Notes: generated by a model from the sequence alone, not told the origin. Positions 28,752 through 43,908 are shown, counted from the first letter of the stretch. The stretch: 64,000 nucleotides of DNA from Roseiarcus sp963751165 (GCA_963751165.1 CAVVTP010000001.1:434001-498000), one strand, 5' to 3'. A program made the numbers and translations.

Positions 28752-29723
28752 TTAGCCGCCCCTGGCTCGCAACACCGTCCGATGGTTTAATTTCCAAGTG
28801 TAGATGTCGACCGCCAAATGGGCCAGCGAGTCGGCGTTCGCCGCCCAGTAGGTCGGCGCCTGCGCGTGCCTCTCCATCATGTCCTCCTTGTACGACCCTG
28901 ATGCGAGGGCAGTCCAAGACTCGGCGACGACAGTTTCTGGGTCATCGGCAGATCTCGACCGGACTTTATCGTCAATTCTCGGCATGATCCTGTCGCTGCC
29001 GGCATCGAAGTACTTGTGATCTGCAGTATGCGCAAACTTGTGCGTCGCCTCGTGGATCAACGTGTGGGCGGCAATGAGCGGATGCTCGCCCAGTTTCTGG
29101 AGCATCATGCCGATATTGAGGTGGATCGTACCAGCTTTCGGCCTGAACTCGACGTTCCCGACGCCGCTCGAGCCGCGCCACCAGTCGCCGAGCGCCTTCG
29201 GAATGCTCTCGGTCAGCGGTGAGAAAACGAAACCGCCCAGCTGGTCGAATAGCGAGCTGTTGATCGTCCCCATACATTGCAACTGCAGGCCCGCGAGGCC
29301 GCTTGTTTGTCTAACGTCTACAATGTGTATAACTGGCTCAAGGAGCCCCTTTTTTGCCAATTGCAAGCCCGCGACGATCTGGTTCATCACGTGCGCGTAC
29401 ATCAAGTCGTCGGTTTCCGGCTTCAGACCGAAATAGAAGTCGAGGAGAGCCTTGAGCTTCTGCGGTCGCGCGGCGCCGGGCACAAGTTTGTCGAACAGGT
29501 ACTCCTCGACGTATTGCAGGATGGCGTTGCCTTGCAGCAACGCATCGCGAATGAGGGTCTTTGCGTTACCGACCTTCGTTGCATCCCAGTCGTCGGGCAG
29601 CTCCAGGTCAATGGTCTGATTGCCGGCTGCGACTTGCGTATGCATAGACTCTGCCCTCGCGATTGTGGCCAAGAGAGACCGAAGCGACCGATCAATTTCA
29701 GCATCCGGCCTATCGTTTGGCAA
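28752..29723 (-). CDS. Putative Asp-zincin (M35-like) metallopeptidase domain protein
   Basis: A protein of 323 residues from TTG 29723, or 297 from ATG 29645. Near residues 218-236 it has LIHEATHKFAHTADHKYFD. HExxH is the zinc motif, and the following T-x-D-x-x-Y matches the GTxDxxY signature in which aspartate is the third zinc ligand of M35/deuterolysin-type enzymes, although the usual Gly is His here. No signal peptide or membrane segment is visible. The N-terminal 200 residues are not recognised. Base composition is AT-richer than the neighbours and there is no operon partner, which suggests acquisition. Catalytic identity is an inference from the motif alone. Confidence 0.6.
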   Translation of the reverse strand: MPNDRPDAEIDRSLRSLLATIARAESMHTQVAAGNQTIDLELPDDWDATKVGNAKTLIRDALLQGNAILQYVEEYLFDKLVPGAARPQKLKALLDFYFGLKPETDDLMYAHVMNQIVAGLQLAKKGLLEPVIHIVDVRQTSGLAGLQLQCMGTINSSLFDQLGGFVFSPLTESIPKALGDWWRGSSGVGNVEFRPKAGTIHLNIGMMLQKLGEHPLIAAHTLIHEATHKFAHTADHKYFDAGSDRIMPRIDDKVRSRSADDPETVVAESWTALASGSYKEDMMERHAQAPTYWAANADSLAHLAVDIYTWKLNHRTVLRARGG

Positions 29724-29882
29724 TGTGTCTCAGGGTCGGGAGGAAGGAGCGTGCGACCGCGGCGAGCGCGGCGCTTGACGTCCTTTGACGTCCCTGGCGA
29801 CATCGTGGTGCGACGCGAAACGTGATAAATTGAACCGTTTTCACCACAGCAGCGACCGCCGTCCGGACTTAGGGAACAGCGC

Positions 29883-31034
29883 ATGCCTCAGCCGCAGCCT
29901 TTTCGTTTGCACGTCGCCGAGAAGGTGCTGGACGACCTGCGCGAACGGCTGACGCGCGTCCGCTGGCCGGACGAGCCGCCGGGGCCGGGGTGGTCGACCG
30001 GCGCCAGCGTCGCTTACATGCAAAACCTCGTCGCCTATTGGCGGGACGATTTTGACTGGCGGGCGCAGGAAGCGAAGATCAACAATTTTGTGCAGTTCAA
30101 GGCGCCGCTCGGCGGGATCGACCTCCACTTCATCCACGAGGAGGGCAAAGGCCCGGACCCGATGCCCCTTCTGCTGTCGCACGGTTGGCCGGGCTCGATC
30201 GCCGAGTTTTTGAAAATTTTGCCGATGCTGACCGACCCGGCCCGGTTCGGTGCCGATCCGGCCGACGCCTTCACAATCGTCGCACCGTCGCTTCCCGGGT
30301 ATGCGCTGTCTTTCACCCCCGGACAGAAGCGCTTCGGCGTCGAGGCGATGAGCGAGCTGCTCGGCCGCCTGATGACAGATGTTTTGGGCTATCGCCGCTT
30401 CGCCGCGCAGGGCGGCGACTGGGGCGCCTTCGTCACCACGCGGCTAGCCTGCGATGTTCCCGACCGCCTGATCGGCATTCATCTCAATTTCCTGCCCCTC
30501 CGCCGCGACCCGAAAACGCTGGAAAGCTCCACGGCCGAGGAGAAGGCGTATCTCGTGCAGTTGAACCACTGGCTCAAGGGGGAGACCGGATATTCGTCGA
30601 TACAGGGCACAAAGCCCACCACGCTCGCTTTCGGGCTGACGGATTCGCCTGCCGGACTCGCCGCCTGGATTGTCGAAAAATTCCACACTTGGACGGACTG
30701 CGGCGGGAACGTCGAAACCGCGGTGAGCCGCGACGAGATGCTGACCGACATCATGCTCTACTGGGCGACCGGCGCGATCGGCTCGTCCTTCTGGCCTTAC
30801 TACGACCGCGTGCATTCGGGCTGGCCGATACCGGAAAGCGCGCGGATCGGGACGCCGACCGGCTACGCCCAGTTTCCCAAAGAGATTTTGCGTCCGCCGC
30901 GCTCGCTGGCGGAGCGGTTGTACCCCAATATCCAGCGCTGGACTGTCATGGACAAGGGTGGGCATTTCGCCGCCCTGGAACAGCCCGAGGCCCTTGCGCG
31001 CGAGATCCGGACGTTTTTCAGACCGCTGCGGTAG
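29883..31034 (+). CDS. Epoxide hydrolase (EHN-domain, EphA/microsomal type)
   Basis: The 383-residue enzyme has the N-terminal EHN domain (FRLHVAEKVLDDLRERLTRVRWPDE), the oxyanion motif SHGWPGS, and the nucleophilic aspartate in QGGDWGAF. It ends with the histidine in DKGGHFAALEQPE, and a cap tyrosine is present in the YDRVHSG region. These are the parts of epoxide hydrolases related to the microsomal and juvenile-hormone enzymes, which open epoxides to diols. ATG 29883 has GGGAA upstream. It is convergent with lhr. The natural substrate is unknown. Confidence 0.9.
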   Translation: MPQPQPFRLHVAEKVLDDLRERLTRVRWPDEPPGPGWSTGASVAYMQNLVAYWRDDFDWRAQEAKINNFVQFKAPLGGIDLHFIHEEGKGPDPMPLLLSHGWPGSIAEFLKILPMLTDPARFGADPADAFTIVAPSLPGYALSFTPGQKRFGVEAMSELLGRLMTDVLGYRRFAAQGGDWGAFVTTRLACDVPDRLIGIHLNFLPLRRDPKTLESSTAEEKAYLVQLNHWLKGETGYSSIQGTKPTTLAFGLTDSPAGLAAWIVEKFHTWTDCGGNVETAVSRDEMLTDIMLYWATGAIGSSFWPYYDRVHSGWPIPESARIGTPTGYAQFPKEILRPPRSLAERLYPNIQRWTVMDKGGHFAALEQPEALAREIRTFFRPLR

Positions 31035-31088
31035 ACGCCGCCCGCCGCCAGGCAGCCCGAACATTTCCCCTGACGCAACCGCGCCGTG

Positions 31089-35522
<4,434 letters not shown>

Positions 35523-35748
35523 GAGTCTTCGCTCAAGCAGCGACTTCGACGCGGCTCGTTCGTCCAGCTAACGATCAGAATGGCCGCTTTCCCTCGCCCC
35601 TTGTCGAGGAGGGTCAGGGAGGGGTGACCGGCCATGCCTTTCAAGCTTCGCGCCCCGAAAGGTCAAATCGGAAAGGTCCGCGAAACCGCCCACCCCATCC
35701 CGCCCTCGCAAGGGAGCGGGGCGCCGAACGCCCCGATTTGATGACGGT
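35523..35748. other. Intergenic stretch upstream of lhr
   Basis: No gene is visible. It contains a CCCTCGCCCC...GAGGGTCAGGGAGGGG repeat near 35592-35626 of the type found elsewhere in the window, and probably the lhr promoter. The diverged copy of the dinB promoter region begins at 35749. Confidence 0.45.
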
Positions 35749-35905
35749 TTCCGCAATAGGTGAGCTCGATGAAACATTGGCGTCTCGATATGGTCATTGC
35801 GGCGATATTTTATAAGCCGGCGGCGGCGGACACGGCCCCGCCCAAGTGCTTGTTCTCATAATGTTCAAACTCGGGCGACCTGTCCAGCACGGACGAAGGG
35901 CGAAT
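35749..35905 (+). repeat. Diverged copy A of the dinB promoter/start region
   Basis: This 157-bp segment aligns with 37553-37713 at roughly 80-85 percent by eye, in the same orientation. Shared words include GAGCTCGATGAAAC, GGCGTCTCGA-ATGGTCAT, TTTATAAGCCGGCGGCG and GTCCAGCA-GGACGA-GGGCG. The last corresponds to the first codons of dinB, but its ATG has become ACG. It contains its own SOS box and has no gene after it on this strand, so it is an orphan promoter or the stub of a lost second dinB. With copy B it brackets the CoA-transferase gene. Confidence 0.8.
35852..35866 (+). promoter_or_regulatory. LexA (SOS) box, orphan copy
   Basis: GTTC-TCATAAT-GTTC fits the alphaproteobacterial LexA consensus GTTC-N7-GTTC. 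It is the counterpart of the dinB box at 37659, in the diverged promoter copy. No open frame follows on the + strand; lhr starts about 330 bases away on the other strand. Confidence 0.65.
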
Positions 35906-35909
35906 CGGG

Positions 35910-37286
35910 TCAGGGGTGTATGGCGCCGACCTGAGGCGAGGTGAACGGCTCGGTGCGGTGCACCACCTCTTCAGCGTAAAACCTGTCGATCTCGGTTTCC
36001 GAGAGCCCGAGCAGCTTCGAGAGGATGTCGGTCGTGTCCTCGCCGATGGCGCAGGCGCCGCGCCAGACCCGGCCGGGCGTGAGCGACATTTTGGGCACGA
36101 CTCCATAGACGCGGACCGGCACGCCGGATTGCCGGTCGAGCGCAGGCACGGTCATCTCCCGCGCCGCGTAGTGAGGGTCGGCATACTGGTGGGCGACGCC
36201 GAACACGCGCGCGCAGCCGATCTGGGCCTTGTTGAGCGCGGCTTCGACGTCGCGGCACGCGCGTTCGGCGCAATATTCGCGCAGCTTTCGATCGAGCTCG
36301 CGCCCCCTTTCGGAATTGACCGCCGCCGCGTCGCGCGAGCAGGCGTCATAGGTGTAGACCTCCGGATCGAGCCCAAGGAACTTGGGCACCCGGGCAAAGA
36401 TTGCGCCTCCAAGTGCACCGATGAACACCCAGCCGTCCTGGCATTTGAAAGTGTCGTAGGGCTGGAATCCGGGCGCGCGGTTGCCAGTATGCCCGTAACT
36501 TACATCCTGGCCCGTATAGAGCGGCAGCGTGTTGCCCTGGGTCTGTGCGACGGCCTCATATTGCGCGAGGTCGATTACCTGTCCCCGGCCGGATTTCTTC
36601 GCCTCCCAGAGCCCCATCATCGTGGCCGCCCAGCCGGTCAGCGCGGTGAGATAGTCGCCGGTGTAAGTCTTGGCGCGTTGTGGCGGGCCGCTCGGATCGC
36701 CGGTGATGTTCATCATCCCGCCGAAGGCCTGGGCGAGCGCGTCATAGCCGGGACGCCCAAGATATTCTGGCTCGCCGTACTGTCCGTAGGTGCTCACACG
36801 GACGATGACGAGGCTCGGATTGACCGCAAGCGCGAGCTCGTTGGTGATGCCGGCGCGCTCCAGAGTGCCGGGCGCAGACAACTCCATCCAGACGTCGGAG
36901 ATCTTCCAGAGCGCCATCAACAGCTCGATTCCGCGCGCCCGCTTCAGATCGAGACCCATGGACAACCGATTCTTCATATTGTCAGCCTCGTCGCAGCCGT
37001 GCTCACGCGGCCCGCGGGTGAGAAGCGGCGCTGTCGAGCGGAAGATGTCGCCGCCGGGTCGCTCGACATGGATCACCTCGGCGCCGAACTCGGCCATTTT
37101 CGTGCCCGTGAAAGGCTGCGCGATCAGAATGCCGGTGCTGACGACCCGGAGGCCTTCGAGCGGCCCGAATCGGGGAACGATGGCCGGCGCCGCAGGGCGT
37201 TGAAGTTGGATAATCCAGTTGGGAAGGGACTTCCGCAATTCTTCAATCTGATCTTCATTCTTGATCAATCTCGGGTCGTGAGCCAA
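35910..37286 (-). CDS. CaiB/BaiF family (class III) CoA-transferase
   Basis: The protein of about 458 residues moves CoA between carboxylic acids. It has the N-terminal GPLEGLRVVSTGILIAQPF and AEFGAEVIHVERPGGD, the active-site aspartate region AKTYTGDYLTALTG, and ALWEAKKSGRGQVIDLAQYEA. Before the core there is a lead of about 45 residues (NEDQIEELRKSLPNWI) longer than in CaiB. TTG 37286 has GGAGGA six bases upstream and is preferred to ATG 37304. The acid substrate is not predictable. The gene lies exactly between two copies of the dinB promoter region, which suggests that it entered here with or after that duplication. Confidence 0.87.
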   Translation of the reverse strand: MAHDPRLIKNEDQIEELRKSLPNWIIQLQRPAAPAIVPRFGPLEGLRVVSTGILIAQPFTGTKMAEFGAEVIHVERPGGDIFRSTAPLLTRGPREHGCDEADNMKNRLSMGLDLKRARGIELLMALWKISDVWMELSAPGTLERAGITNELALAVNPSLVIVRVSTYGQYGEPEYLGRPGYDALAQAFGGMMNITGDPSGPPQRAKTYTGDYLTALTGWAATMMGLWEAKKSGRGQVIDLAQYEAVAQTQGNTLPLYTGQDVSYGHTGNRAPGFQPYDTFKCQDGWVFIGALGGAIFARVPKFLGLDPEVYTYDACSRDAAAVNSERGRELDRKLREYCAERACRDVEAALNKAQIGCARVFGVAHQYADPHYAAREMTVPALDRQSGVPVRVYGVVPKMSLTPGRVWRGACAIGEDTTDILSKLLGLSETEIDRFYAEEVVHRTEPFTSPQVGAIHP

Positions 37287-37552
37287 AGTGAGTCCTCCCC
37301 GCATTTCGTTATCGTGGTCCGCGCCGCACCGGCCGATGATTGGTTTGCGCTCCCGGATCGTTGCAGGCTTTCGGGCAATATGCGCCCCGCAAGGTCGGGG
37401 ACCAGCGCCGCGAAGTCAACGCGAACGGAGGTTTGCCCATTGAGACCTCATTGGCGCCAAGCGTCTTGAACGCGGAGCGCCTTCGGCCGATCGATTGCCT
37501 CATCGCTGCGCTACTAAAAGCTCTGCTCTATCGGGTCGCAAACGCCTGACAG

Positions 37553-37695
37553 TCTCCGCAATCACCGAGCTCGATGAAACGTCGGCGTCTCGAGATGGTC
37601 ATCGCGGCGATAGTTTATAAGCCGGCGGCGCCGGACGCGCTCCCCGGCCCGAATACCTGTTCTCACAATGTTCCAAATCGGGTAATTTGTCCAGC

Positions 37696-37713
<18 letters not shown>
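37553..37713 (+). repeat. Copy B of the duplicated segment (functional dinB promoter)
   Basis: This is the intact partner of 35749-35905. It includes the LexA box at 37659-37673 and the dinB ATG at 37696. The 250 bases between the CoA-transferase start and this copy contain no recognisable gene. Confidence 0.8.
37659..37673 (+). promoter_or_regulatory. LexA (SOS) box of dinB
   Basis: GTTC-TCACAAT-GTTC is a perfect GTTC-N7-GTTC site 22 bases upstream of the dinB start codon, so dinB should be repressed by LexA and induced by DNA damage. Confidence 0.85.
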
Positions 37714-38781
<1,068 letters not shown>

Positions 38782-38909
38782 GTTGGCCACCGGCGCCGAC
38801 GCGCGGGTGCAACAGCATCGACCACGTCCCGCTGGAGCGCCCTTGGAAACACTTGCTTTGCGGGCGCATGAGGAGGAGGTTCTGGAGCCCGAACGGTTGG
38901 AGGAACATC

Positions 38910-39896
38910 ATGCAGACACGTCCGTTCGGCCGCACTGGCCGCCGGGTGAGCGAGATCGGTTTCGGCGCGTGGGCGATCGGCGGAAGCTGGGGGGCGGTCG
39001 ACGAAAGCGACGCCGTCGCCGCGCTGAACGCGTCGCTCGACAGCGGCGTGACGTTCATCGATACCGCCGACGTCTATGGCGACGGCCGTTCGGAACGCCT
39101 GATCTGCACAGTCCTCAAGCAACGCGGCGGGGAGAGGCCGTTCGTCGCGACCAAGGCCGGCCGGCGCCTGCCCCAGCAGACGGTTGGCGGCTATACGGAA
39201 GAGAATCTCCGAGCCTGGGTCGAGCGCAGCCTGACCAATCTCGAGGTCGAGACGCTCGACCTTGTTCAGCTGCACTGCCCGCCGACCGACCTCTATTACC
39301 ATCCCGAAGTCTTCGACTCGCTCGATCGGCTCAAGAAGGACGGCAAGATCCGTGACTACGGCGTCAGCGTCGAGCGGATCGAGGAGGCGATCAAGGCGCT
39401 CGAATATCCGGGCGTCGTCAGCGTCCAGATCATCTTCAATATTTTCCGGCAGCGGCCGGCCGATCTTTTCTTCGACCTCGCGAAGAGGAAGCAGGTCGCC
39501 GTCATCGCGCGCGTGCCGCTGGCGAGCGGCCTGCTCACCGGCAAGCTCCGCGCCGACTCGAGCTTCGCGGACGACGACCATCGGAAGTTCAACCGCCATG
39601 GCGAGGCCTTCGACGTCGGCGAGACGTTCTCGGGCGTGCCTTACGACGTCGGCCTCGCGGCGGTCGAGCGCGTCCGCAAGCTGATCGGCGACGACGTCGC
39701 GATGGCGCAATTCGCGCTGCGGTGGATCATGATGTTCGACGCGGTGACGGTCGCGATCCCCGGGGCCAAGAATGCGGCGCAGGCGCGAGCCAACGCACAG
39801 GCCGCCGCTCGGCCGGCGCTGCCCCACTCGGTCATGACCGAGCTCAAGGCGATCTACGACCAGGATATCAGGCCGCATGTCCATCAGCGGTGGTGA
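38910..39896 (+). CDS. Aldo/keto reductase
   Basis: This 328-residue NADPH-dependent reductase starts at ATG 38910, with GGAGG six bases upstream. Motifs are GFGAWAIGGSWG, the catalytic aspartate and tyrosine in FIDTADVYGDGRSE, a lysine in VATKAGRRL, LDLVQLHCPP with the active-site histidine, YGVSVERIEEA, and a C-terminal coenzyme region AIPGAKNAAQARANAQA. It probably reduces aldehydes or ketones. It follows dinB by about 130 bases and is probably a separate unit. Confidence 0.92.
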   Translation: MQTRPFGRTGRRVSEIGFGAWAIGGSWGAVDESDAVAALNASLDSGVTFIDTADVYGDGRSERLICTVLKQRGGERPFVATKAGRRLPQQTVGGYTEENLRAWVERSLTNLEVETLDLVQLHCPPTDLYYHPEVFDSLDRLKKDGKIRDYGVSVERIEEAIKALEYPGVVSVQIIFNIFRQRPADLFFDLAKRKQVAVIARVPLASGLLTGKLRADSSFADDDHRKFNRHGEAFDVGETFSGVPYDVGLAAVERVRKLIGDDVAMAQFALRWIMMFDAVTVAIPGAKNAAQARANAQAAARPALPHSVMTELKAIYDQDIRPHVHQRW

Positions 39897-40076
39897 TCGC
39901 TCCGCTGGGCCCCGCAACAATCCGCTGACGACCGAGCGCCGCGTCATTCAACTCCGCGCTGCCGCCATCGTAAACCGGGCGGCAATGAAAACACGGCACG
40001 CTCGCTCCAGGTCTCGCTTCGCGCACCTGCGTTCGCGCCCGCGGATGGGAGGCGCGGGGAAAAGAGGCCGACGCGC

Positions 40077-41096
40077 GTGTTCGACAACCTCATCCGGAAG
40101 CTCGAGGCGGTCGGGGCGATGCTCGGGTCCCCGGGCTCGATGTTCTCGCTGTGGCAGCTCGGCTTCGCCCTCGGGCTCGCCTTCGCCTTTCTCGCCCTGC
40201 GTCACTGGCGACGGCGCGGGCGCCTGCGCCTCAGGACGATCGGGCGCGCCGTTCTCGCCCGGCGCTTGCTGCGCAACCGCTCCACGGCCGCCGACGGAGG
40301 CTATTTTCTGGTCAACACGCTGGCGCTCGGCGGCCTGATCGGCTGGACGATCCTTTCCGGCGCTACGATCGCGCACGCCGCGCTCGGCGCCTTCGTTGCC
40401 TGTTTCGGCGCCCGCGCTCCGCTCCTGACGCCCGGGGTCGCGTCCCGCGCGGCGGTGACCCTCATCCTGTTTCTCGCCTACGAGTTCGGCTACTGGCTCG
40501 ACCACTACCTCAAGCACACCGTTCCGGCCTTATGGGAGCTGCACAAGCCCCATCACACCGCCGAGGCGCTGACGCCGCTCACCGTCTTTCGGGTTCATCC
40601 CCTCGACACGCTGATGTTCGTCAACGTCCTCGCGATCGTCGGAGGTCTTGCGTCCGCCCTCTCGAGTTACGCGTTCGGCGAGGAGACGCGGGCGTTCGTG
40701 TTCGACGGCGCCAACGTCCTCATCGTCGGGTTCATGTACGGCTACGTTCACCTTCAGCATTCGGAATTCTGGATCCCGATCCCCGGCCCGCTGGGGCGCG
40801 TCTTCATGAGCCCCGCGCACCATCAGATCCACCACTCGACGAGCGCCGCCCACTTCAACCGCAACTTCGGCAGTTGCCTCGCGCTCTTCGACTGGCTGTT
40901 CGGGACGCTGGCCGTCCCCACCAAAGATCCGCCGCAACTCCGCTTCGGCGTAAACGAACCGGACGCTGATCCACACACGGTCGCCGCGCTGTTGATCGAC
41001 CCCGTCGGCAAGGCGCTCGCCGCGCTCATGCCCGGCACAGCCTTTTCTTGGCGGCGAAAGCGCACCGGCCGACGTTTCGCTGATCGAAAGACCTGA
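40077..41096 (+). CDS. Sterol desaturase / fatty acid hydroxylase family membrane protein
   Basis: The 339-residue inner-membrane protein has about five hydrophobic segments and the histidine boxes that bind a di-iron centre: HYLKH near 145, HKPHH, and HHQIHH near 245. An additional HLQH segment is present. Such enzymes hydroxylate or desaturate lipids, including hopanoid- or carotenoid-type substrates in alphaproteobacteria. The start is GTG 40077, preceded by a GAGG. The exact lipid is unknown. A stretch of about 180 bases downstream has only a short tail-like frame. Confidence 0.87.
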   Translation: MFDNLIRKLEAVGAMLGSPGSMFSLWQLGFALGLAFAFLALRHWRRRGRLRLRTIGRAVLARRLLRNRSTAADGGYFLVNTLALGGLIGWTILSGATIAHAALGAFVACFGARAPLLTPGVASRAAVTLILFLAYEFGYWLDHYLKHTVPALWELHKPHHTAEALTPLTVFRVHPLDTLMFVNVLAIVGGLASALSSYAFGEETRAFVFDGANVLIVGFMYGYVHLQHSEFWIPIPGPLGRVFMSPAHHQIHHSTSAAHFNRNFGSCLALFDWLFGTLAVPTKDPPQLRFGVNEPDADPHTVAALLIDPVGKALAALMPGTAFSWRRKRTGRRFADRKT

Positions 41097-41277
41097 GGCA
41101 ATCGGGAATGCGGTACGGAGCAAGTTACGTTCATCTGGGTCTCGCCCTGTCTCCAACCGGACGCTCGATGTCATCGACCGGGTGAAGGCGCTCGGCTTCG
41201 ATATCATGCAGGGGTGTTGACACGGGTTACGCGACGTGGTCTATCTGCAACTTCACTGGTTGTTGTGGGGACACGCC

Positions 41278-41980
41278 ATGAAATTGAAACTCGCGCTTTG
41301 CGCGCAGACCGCTGCATTGTGCGTCCTTGTGGGCGCCCTCCCGGCGGGAGCATCGACGATCGAAATCGGCCTCGCGACTTCTCTTGGTGGCACGATCACG
41401 ACTGAAGCGACCGGTACCGACTGGCGCAGTTTGGGGCGGTACGTACGACAACTACCTCTTCAATCTGATTCAAGCCAGCAACCCGACTTCGACCAATCTT
41501 ACCAGCGGCACCATCGACCTTACGCTGCCCGCCAGTTTGGGAGGTTCGAAGGACCCGATTTACATATACGTCACGGAAACGGGACTTACTTCGTCGCAGG
41601 CCGCTCTGAATTTCCAGAGTTCGTTCGACGTGGAGAACTTGCCGAGCGGTTGGACCGAGACCGAAAGGACCTACGTGGATAGCTCGGATCAAGCCTACGG
41701 AACAGGCACTCAGCTTTCTTCCATGAATGGATCCGCAGGCTCGAAAACTGCCAACACGAATGGGCTCGACGTCGGTTCGACGTTCTCCGTGACCGAGCTG
41801 TATGAGATAGTCTCGAATGGCATTGCGGGGATGGACATTTCCTCGGAGGGCATCTCCATATCCCCGGGGAGCATCCAGGCTGCCCCGGCTCCTTCGATCG
41901 GCTCCGGCATTCCTGGGCTGCTTGCGGTTGGCGGCGTCCTACTCGGCTGGAAGCTCTTCGAGCGTCGGCGGCAAGCCTGA
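41278..41980 (+). CDS. PEP-CTERM-like secreted protein (one frame break)
   Basis: About 233 residues if one extra base is ignored. The N-terminus is a signal peptide (LKLALCAQTAALCVLVGALPAGA), followed by a Thr/Ser/Gly-rich extracellular body (TIEIGLATSLGG, VWGGTYDNYLFNLIQASNP). The C-terminus has the three-part tail of sorted proteins: APAPSIGSG, a hydrophobic helix (LLAVGGVLLGW) and basic ERRRQA. This resembles exosortase-type PEP-CTERM signals, but no exosortase is in the window. The +1 change probably lies at GGTACC near 41408-41413. Composition is AT-richer than the surroundings. Confidence 0.65.
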
Positions 41981-42434
41981 ACCTGCGTTGTTCGGTGACG
42001 TCATTCGATTGCCTTGGCTCGAACCGTCTAGGGCCGCAGCCGCAGAGCCGATCGAACTGCCGCTCGCGACAGTTTCTCCTGGCGCTCTTCTGCGAATGAG
42101 TGCAGACCCTGAGGTAGAGCCGGACTGTGATCGGGATCACAGCTACTAAAGCGCGGCTCACTTATGAAACATTTGGGATTGTGAGAGCATGATCGGGGAT
42201 CTGGTCGCGCGACAGGAAAAACTTGTTGCGCGGGCAGTCTTGGCGGCGAGCGCAGACGTGGCCGGCGCCCGTGGAACGGCAGACCGATGAAGGGCCTGCA
42301 ACCGGGTTTGTTTGGCGGTCAAAACGGGTCGGGGCCGGCTTGACACCCTCCATGGAATGTTTGAGCGTCAATTAAGCAGGCGCGGGATCTGCGGGTAAAT
42401 CAGGGGAATCATAATCTAGGCTCGAAACGGTAAG
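41981..42434. other. 454-bp intergenic region before the secretion/glycosylation cluster
   Basis: No gene is visible. The stretch contains a CRP-type palindrome (42126-42141), a TTGACA hexamer at 42340 without a convincing -10 partner, and AT-rich sequence near 42360-42420. It probably holds the promoter for the heptosyltransferase cluster. Confidence 0.45.
42126..42141. promoter_or_regulatory. CRP-type palindrome
   Basis: TGTGA-TCGGGA-TCACA matches the TGTGA-N6-TCACA consensus of CRP-family regulators exactly. It lies about 300 bases upstream of the heptosyltransferase gene. A second such site is at 58656. Confidence 0.55.
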
Positions 42435-43869
42435 GTGGGGACGGCCTTGTCAAAATCGCCTGGAATGTTGCGGACGAGCCAGAAACTTGAGCTGGCGAAG
42501 ACTCCTGTGTCTCTGATAGCGCCGATTGCGCCGGCGCCCGCGGTTGCGGCAGCTGCTCCGCATTCGCCCGCCGATCCGCCTCCGCCCGCCTCCCCCCGCT
42601 CCAATTGCGTCAACCGCGCCGGCAGCCTCGGCGACAGGCAGCGCGTCGGGCGCGGCGGAACCGCCGCCGAAGCCGCATTTCCCGCTTCCCGCCGAGCTCC
42701 CGACCCAGTCGGGCCCCGACGGATTGCGTTTCGATTTTAACTTTGGCGCGCGCGTGATCGTGCCGGAGCGCGGAGGCCCCTGGCGCATCCGGCTTTCCGA
42801 TCTCGACACCGGCAACATCCTGTATGAGACGACCGTCCCGAAGGGCTGGGTCAGCAGCGCCAAGCGCTACTACATCCGGGTGCGCATCGAGGCGTTCGTC
42901 GGCGATCGCCTCATCTTCACCCACGATTACGATTGCCGCAACAAGGAGGTGCTGATCCAGTTGCCGGTCGGCACGCTGGGGGACAGCATGGGCTGGTTCC
43001 CTTATGCCGCGAAGTTCCAGCGCGCCCACGGCTGCCGCCTGAGCGTGTCGATGGCGGAAGCCCTGATCCCGCTGTTTCGCAACGCCTATCCGGAGATCGA
43101 GTTTCTCACCCACGAGCAAGTCGACGCCAAGCGCTATTATGCGACCTACAACATCGGTCTTTTTTTCGACGACGAAGAGCGGCTCCATCAGCCGTGCGAC
43201 TTCCGGCTGGTCGGTCTGCATCGCACAGCCGGCTACATCCTCGGCGTCGATCCGACGGAGGAGCCGCCGCGCATCGTGCCGAGCAGTCCCGACCGGCCGA
43301 TTCCCGAGCGCTATGTCTGCATCGCGGTGCAAAGCACCACCCAGGCGAAATACTGGAACAATCCGTTCGGCTGGCACGAGATCGTCCGATTTCTGAACGA
43401 CGCCGGCTACCGCGTGGTGTGCATCGACCGCAGCCCGGCGAACGGCCAGGGCCTGATCTGGAACCACATCCCGCACGGCGTGCAGGACGAGACGGGCGCG
43501 CGTCCGATCACCGAGCGGGCGCGCTGGCTCACGCATGCGGATTTCTTCATCGGCCTGTCGAGCGGCCTAGCGTGGCTCGCCTGGGCGGCCGGAATCCCGG
43601 TGGTGATGATCAGCGGGTTCACCCACCCGACCAACGAATTCTCCACCCCCTATCGCGTCATCAACTATCACACCTGCAACAGTTGCTGGAACGACGTCCG
43701 GGTTCGGTTTGATCACAAGGACTATCTCTGGTGTCCCCGCCACAAGGACACATTGCGGCAGTTCGAATGCACCCGGCTGATCACCGCCAAGCAGGTCAAG
43801 GACGTGATCCGCCGCATACCCGGATTCACCGAAGGGGTTTTCGGCGACGAAGCCGTGGCTTCAGGTTGA
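42435..43869 (+). CDS. Autotransporter-type O-heptosyltransferase (TibC/Aah family), one frame break
   Basis: The protein of about 477 residues has a Pro/Ala-rich N-terminal tail, a strand-rich domain (FGARVIVPERGGPWRIRLSD) and a glycosyltransferase core (QSTTQAKYWNNPFGWHEIV, GLSSGLAWLAWAAGIPVVMI). A cysteine cluster HTCNSCWND...WCPRHKD...FECTRL fits the iron-binding four-cysteine motif of the TibC family, which adds heptose to serines of surface adhesins. A +1 change occurs somewhere in the proline-rich tail (42510-42598). The start is uncertain: GTG 42435, TTG 42447 (best ribosome site) or ATG 42465. The type I secretion gene follows after 39 bases, so the acceptor may be a type I substrate. 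Confidence 0.85.
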
Positions 43870-43908
43870 GCGCCCAGCGCTAGAGGCGAGTATTGAGGGA
43901 GAGTCTCG

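Noticed and set aside
35852..35866. SOS control of lhr by the orphan LexA box
   Set aside because: The box is about 330 bases from the lhr start and belongs to the duplicated dinB promoter; direct control is not supported.
41107..41220. Short frame ending LDVIDRVKALGFDIMQGC
   Set aside because: It looks faintly protein-like, but it has no start, no recognisable family and lies in only 110 bases; it is too weak to annotate.
41817..42149. A 110-codon frame extending past the PEP-CTERM-like gene
   Set aside because: It is out of frame with the convincing C-terminal sorting tail and lacks coding character.
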